Source of the DNA: Clostridia bacterium
GTDB taxonomy: Bacteria > Bacillota > Clostridia > Oscillospirales > CAG-272
NCBI GenBank assembly: GCA_017453085.1
Contig: JAFTKV010000244.1
Coordinates: 1-6,878, forward strand
Length of the DNA stretch: 6,878 nt
Direction: 5' to 3'
The notes below the pieces were generated by a model. It did not search any database and was not told the origin of the DNA. It was given only the letters and a program-made list of their open reading frames with translations. Both the position numbers and the translations under genes were made by a program. This document shows positions 5,327 through 6,878 of this stretch, in pieces. The stretch's first letter is position 1, and the number at the start of each line of letters is the position of its first letter.

Positions 5327-6878
5327 TTATTTTTTATGATAGATTTGCTCGAAATGTGCGTGGATCGCCTCTGCATCCGCTTGGGAAATCCCGCTCACAG
5401 CGGTCAGCTCGGCGACGGTTGCCTTTTTCACGGCAGCCAACGTACCTAACTGCTTGAGCAGCAGCTGCGCCTTCTTGGGACCGATTCCCTTGATGTCCTC
5501 CAGTGTGGATCGCTTCATTTCCTTCCGCTTTGCCCCTTGCATTCTGCCAATGGTAAAGCGGTGGACCTCTTCCTGGATCTTATAGATTAGCACGAACACC
5601 GCCTGCTCGCGGGCAATGCTGATCTCATTTTCGCCGTCGGTGAGGGCACGGGTCTTGTGGAAATCGTCCTTGACCATGCCGAACACCGGGAGCGTGATCC
5701 CCTGCTCGCGCAGCAGCTCCTTTACCACGCCCACGTGTCCCTTGCCGCCGTCCAACAGCAGCAGATCGGGGAGGGGCTGCTCCCGGCAATGGGCAAAGCG
5801 GCGGGCGAGTGCTTCCCGCATGGCACCGTAGTCGTCCTGTCCGTCGGTGGAACGGATCTTGTAGGTGCGGTAGTTCTTCTTGCACAGCTTCCCTTCCTCC
5901 AGCGCGATGATGCCTGCAGTGATGTGCTCGTCACCGTAGTTGGAGATGTCGATCGCCTCGATGTGAAGGGGCGTAGCGGGCAGATCCAGCATCTTCGCCA
6001 GCTTTTCCAGCACCGAATGATCCCGCTCGCTGTCCGCAATATACTGTCTTGCGTGGAGTGCGGCGTTTTCCTCCACCATCCGACAGAGCTTGAACAACTC
6101 TCCCTTTTGAGGAATGCGAAGATTGACCTTGCAGCCTGTATGATCGGACAGATAAGCCTCCAGCATCGTGCGGCTTTCCTCCTCTACGGGAAATCCGATC
6201 AGCAGGGTTTTGGGTATATACTCCCGATGGGTGTACAGCTCGCCGATAAAGGATACGATGGCACTCTCGTCCACGATCTTGTCGGCGGTAAAAATGTGAT
6301 TGTCCGAGTCGATGACCGCTCCTCCGCGCACGTAGTAGATCGCAAGGCAAGAGCAGGTATCGCCCGAATACAGCGCCAGCACGTCGTACTCGGCGTCGGG
6401 AGCGCCCACTACCTTTTGCCGTTCCCACAGATTGTCCAGCGCGGCGATCCGATCACGATACTCCATCGCTGTCTCAAAAAGGAGATTCTCGGAGGCGAAC
6501 AGCATTTTTTCAGTGAGGCTTTTCTTCACCTCCGTATAATTGCCACGAAGGAAGGAGATCACCTCGGGGAACCGTTCCCTGTATGCTTCCTCGGAAAGCT
6601 GCCCGCTGCAGGGGGCGCAGCACTGCCCGATGTGACTGTACAAGCAGGGGCGCGCCTTTCCGATATCTCTTGGGAATTCCATTTTGCAGGTAGGCAAGCA
6701 GAAGGTCTTCTGCACCGTTTTGAGGATAGAGCCTGCCACGGTAGCACCCGAATAAGGGCCGAAATACTTGGCACCGTCCGCGATGCGCTTACGGGTAAAC
6801 TCAACCGTAGGATAGGGCTTTTGCAGATTGACCTTGATATACGGATAGCTTTTGGAGTCCTTCAGCAGGATGTTATAC
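5327..6878 (-). CDS. uvrC: Excinuclease ABC subunit C (UvrC), 5' end cut by window edge
   Basis: UvrC makes both incisions beside damaged DNA after UvrA and UvrB have loaded, in nucleotide excision repair. The reading frame stays open to the right edge (first full codon at 6877), giving 516 residues. About 90 N-terminal residues, including the GIY-YIG catalytic residues for the 3' cut, are outside. A GTG at 6739 is internal and not the start. In fragment numbering: YNILLKDSKSYPYI (1-14) and FGPYSG (39-44) end the first nuclease domain; Cys64, 78, 86 and 90 (RPC...GQCCAPC) match the iron-sulphur cluster cysteines; the UvrB-binding UVR motif is at about 116-148. The RNase H-like nuclease for the 5' cut has Asp310 (EAIDIS), Asp376 (LLLLDGGKG) and His439 (EEVHRF). 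The C-terminus carries paired helix-hairpin-helix motifs (about 457-511). No damage is visible. Confidence 0.97.
   Translation of the reverse strand, partial: YNILLKDSKSYPYIKVNLQKPYPTVEFTRKRIADGAKYFGPYSGATVAGSILKTVQKTFCLPTCKMEFPRDIGKARPCLYSHIGQCCAPCSGQLSEEAYRERFPEVISFLRGNYTEVKKSLTEKMLFASENLLFETAMEYRDRIAALDNLWERQKVVGAPDAEYDVLALYSGDTCSCLAIYYVRGGAVIDSDNHIFTADKIVDESAIVSFIGELYTHREYIPKTLLIGFPVEEESRTMLEAYLSDHTGCKVNLRIPQKGELFKLCRMVEENAALHARQYIADSERDHSVLEKLAKMLDLPATPLHIEAIDISNYGDEHITAGIIALEEGKLCKKNYRTYKIRSTDGQDDYGAMREALARRFAHCREQPLPDLLLLDGGKGHVGVVKELLREQGITLPVFGMVKDDFHKTRALTDGENEISIAREQAVFVLIYKIQEEVHRFTIGRMQGAKRKEMKRSTLEDIKGIGPKKAQLLLKQLGTLAAVKKATVAELTAVSGISQADAEAIHAHFEQIYHKK

Noticed and set aside
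6559..6804. An 81-codon frame and other overlapping frames within uvrC
   Set aside because: They overlap uvrC in other frames. The uvrC frame carries the cysteine cluster, UVR motif, catalytic residues and helix-hairpin-helix motifs continuously.

Overview
The window is an ordinary, densely coded bacterial chromosome segment in which every convincing gene lies on the minus strand, so the genes read from right to left. Gene content and order (uvrC, rsmD, coaD, then mraZ, rsmH, an ftsL-like gene and a class B penicillin-binding protein), strong AGGAGG-type ribosome binding sites, and a penicillin-binding protein that reaches what looks like a PASTA domain all suggest a Bacillota bacterium, most likely class Clostridia. 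By eye the GC content is moderate (about 50-55 %). No lineage below class can be supported from the sequence alone.

Right part (4245-6878): the C-terminal 516 residues of UvrC (nucleotide excision repair), then RsmD (16S rRNA m2G966 methyltransferase), then CoaD (phosphopantetheine adenylyltransferase). uvrC and rsmD are 48 bases apart and rsmD and coaD overlap by 4 bases, so they look like one transcript. It ends at a long, near-perfect intrinsic terminator at 4169-4223.

Middle intergenic region (3955-4244, 290 bases): the coaD terminator, an exact match to the Spo0A-box consensus (4081-4088), a good vegetative promoter for mraZ (TTGCAA, 17 bases, TATAAT, 4013-4041), and a roughly 50-base leader. 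The leader holds G-rich repeats and a palindrome just before the mraZ ribosome binding site. These are candidate operators for MraZ, which is known to repress its own operon in other bacteria.

Left part (1-3954): the start of a division and cell wall (dcw) cluster. MraZ is the regulator. RsmH methylates C1402 of 16S rRNA. The FtsL/DivIC-like bitopic protein carries an unusual acidic C-terminal extension. The class B transpeptidase (PBP2B/SpoVD type) continues beyond the left edge. The mraZ-rsmH junction is 1 base, rsmH-ftsL 37 bases and ftsL-PBP 117 bases. The last gap contains a stem-loop followed by four T, which may be a leaky terminator.

I found no mobile element, CRISPR array, tRNA, rRNA or phage gene, and nothing that amounts to a new biological system. 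The points worth a second look are regulatory (the mraZ control region and the ftsL-PBP stem-loop) and the FtsL C-terminal extension.
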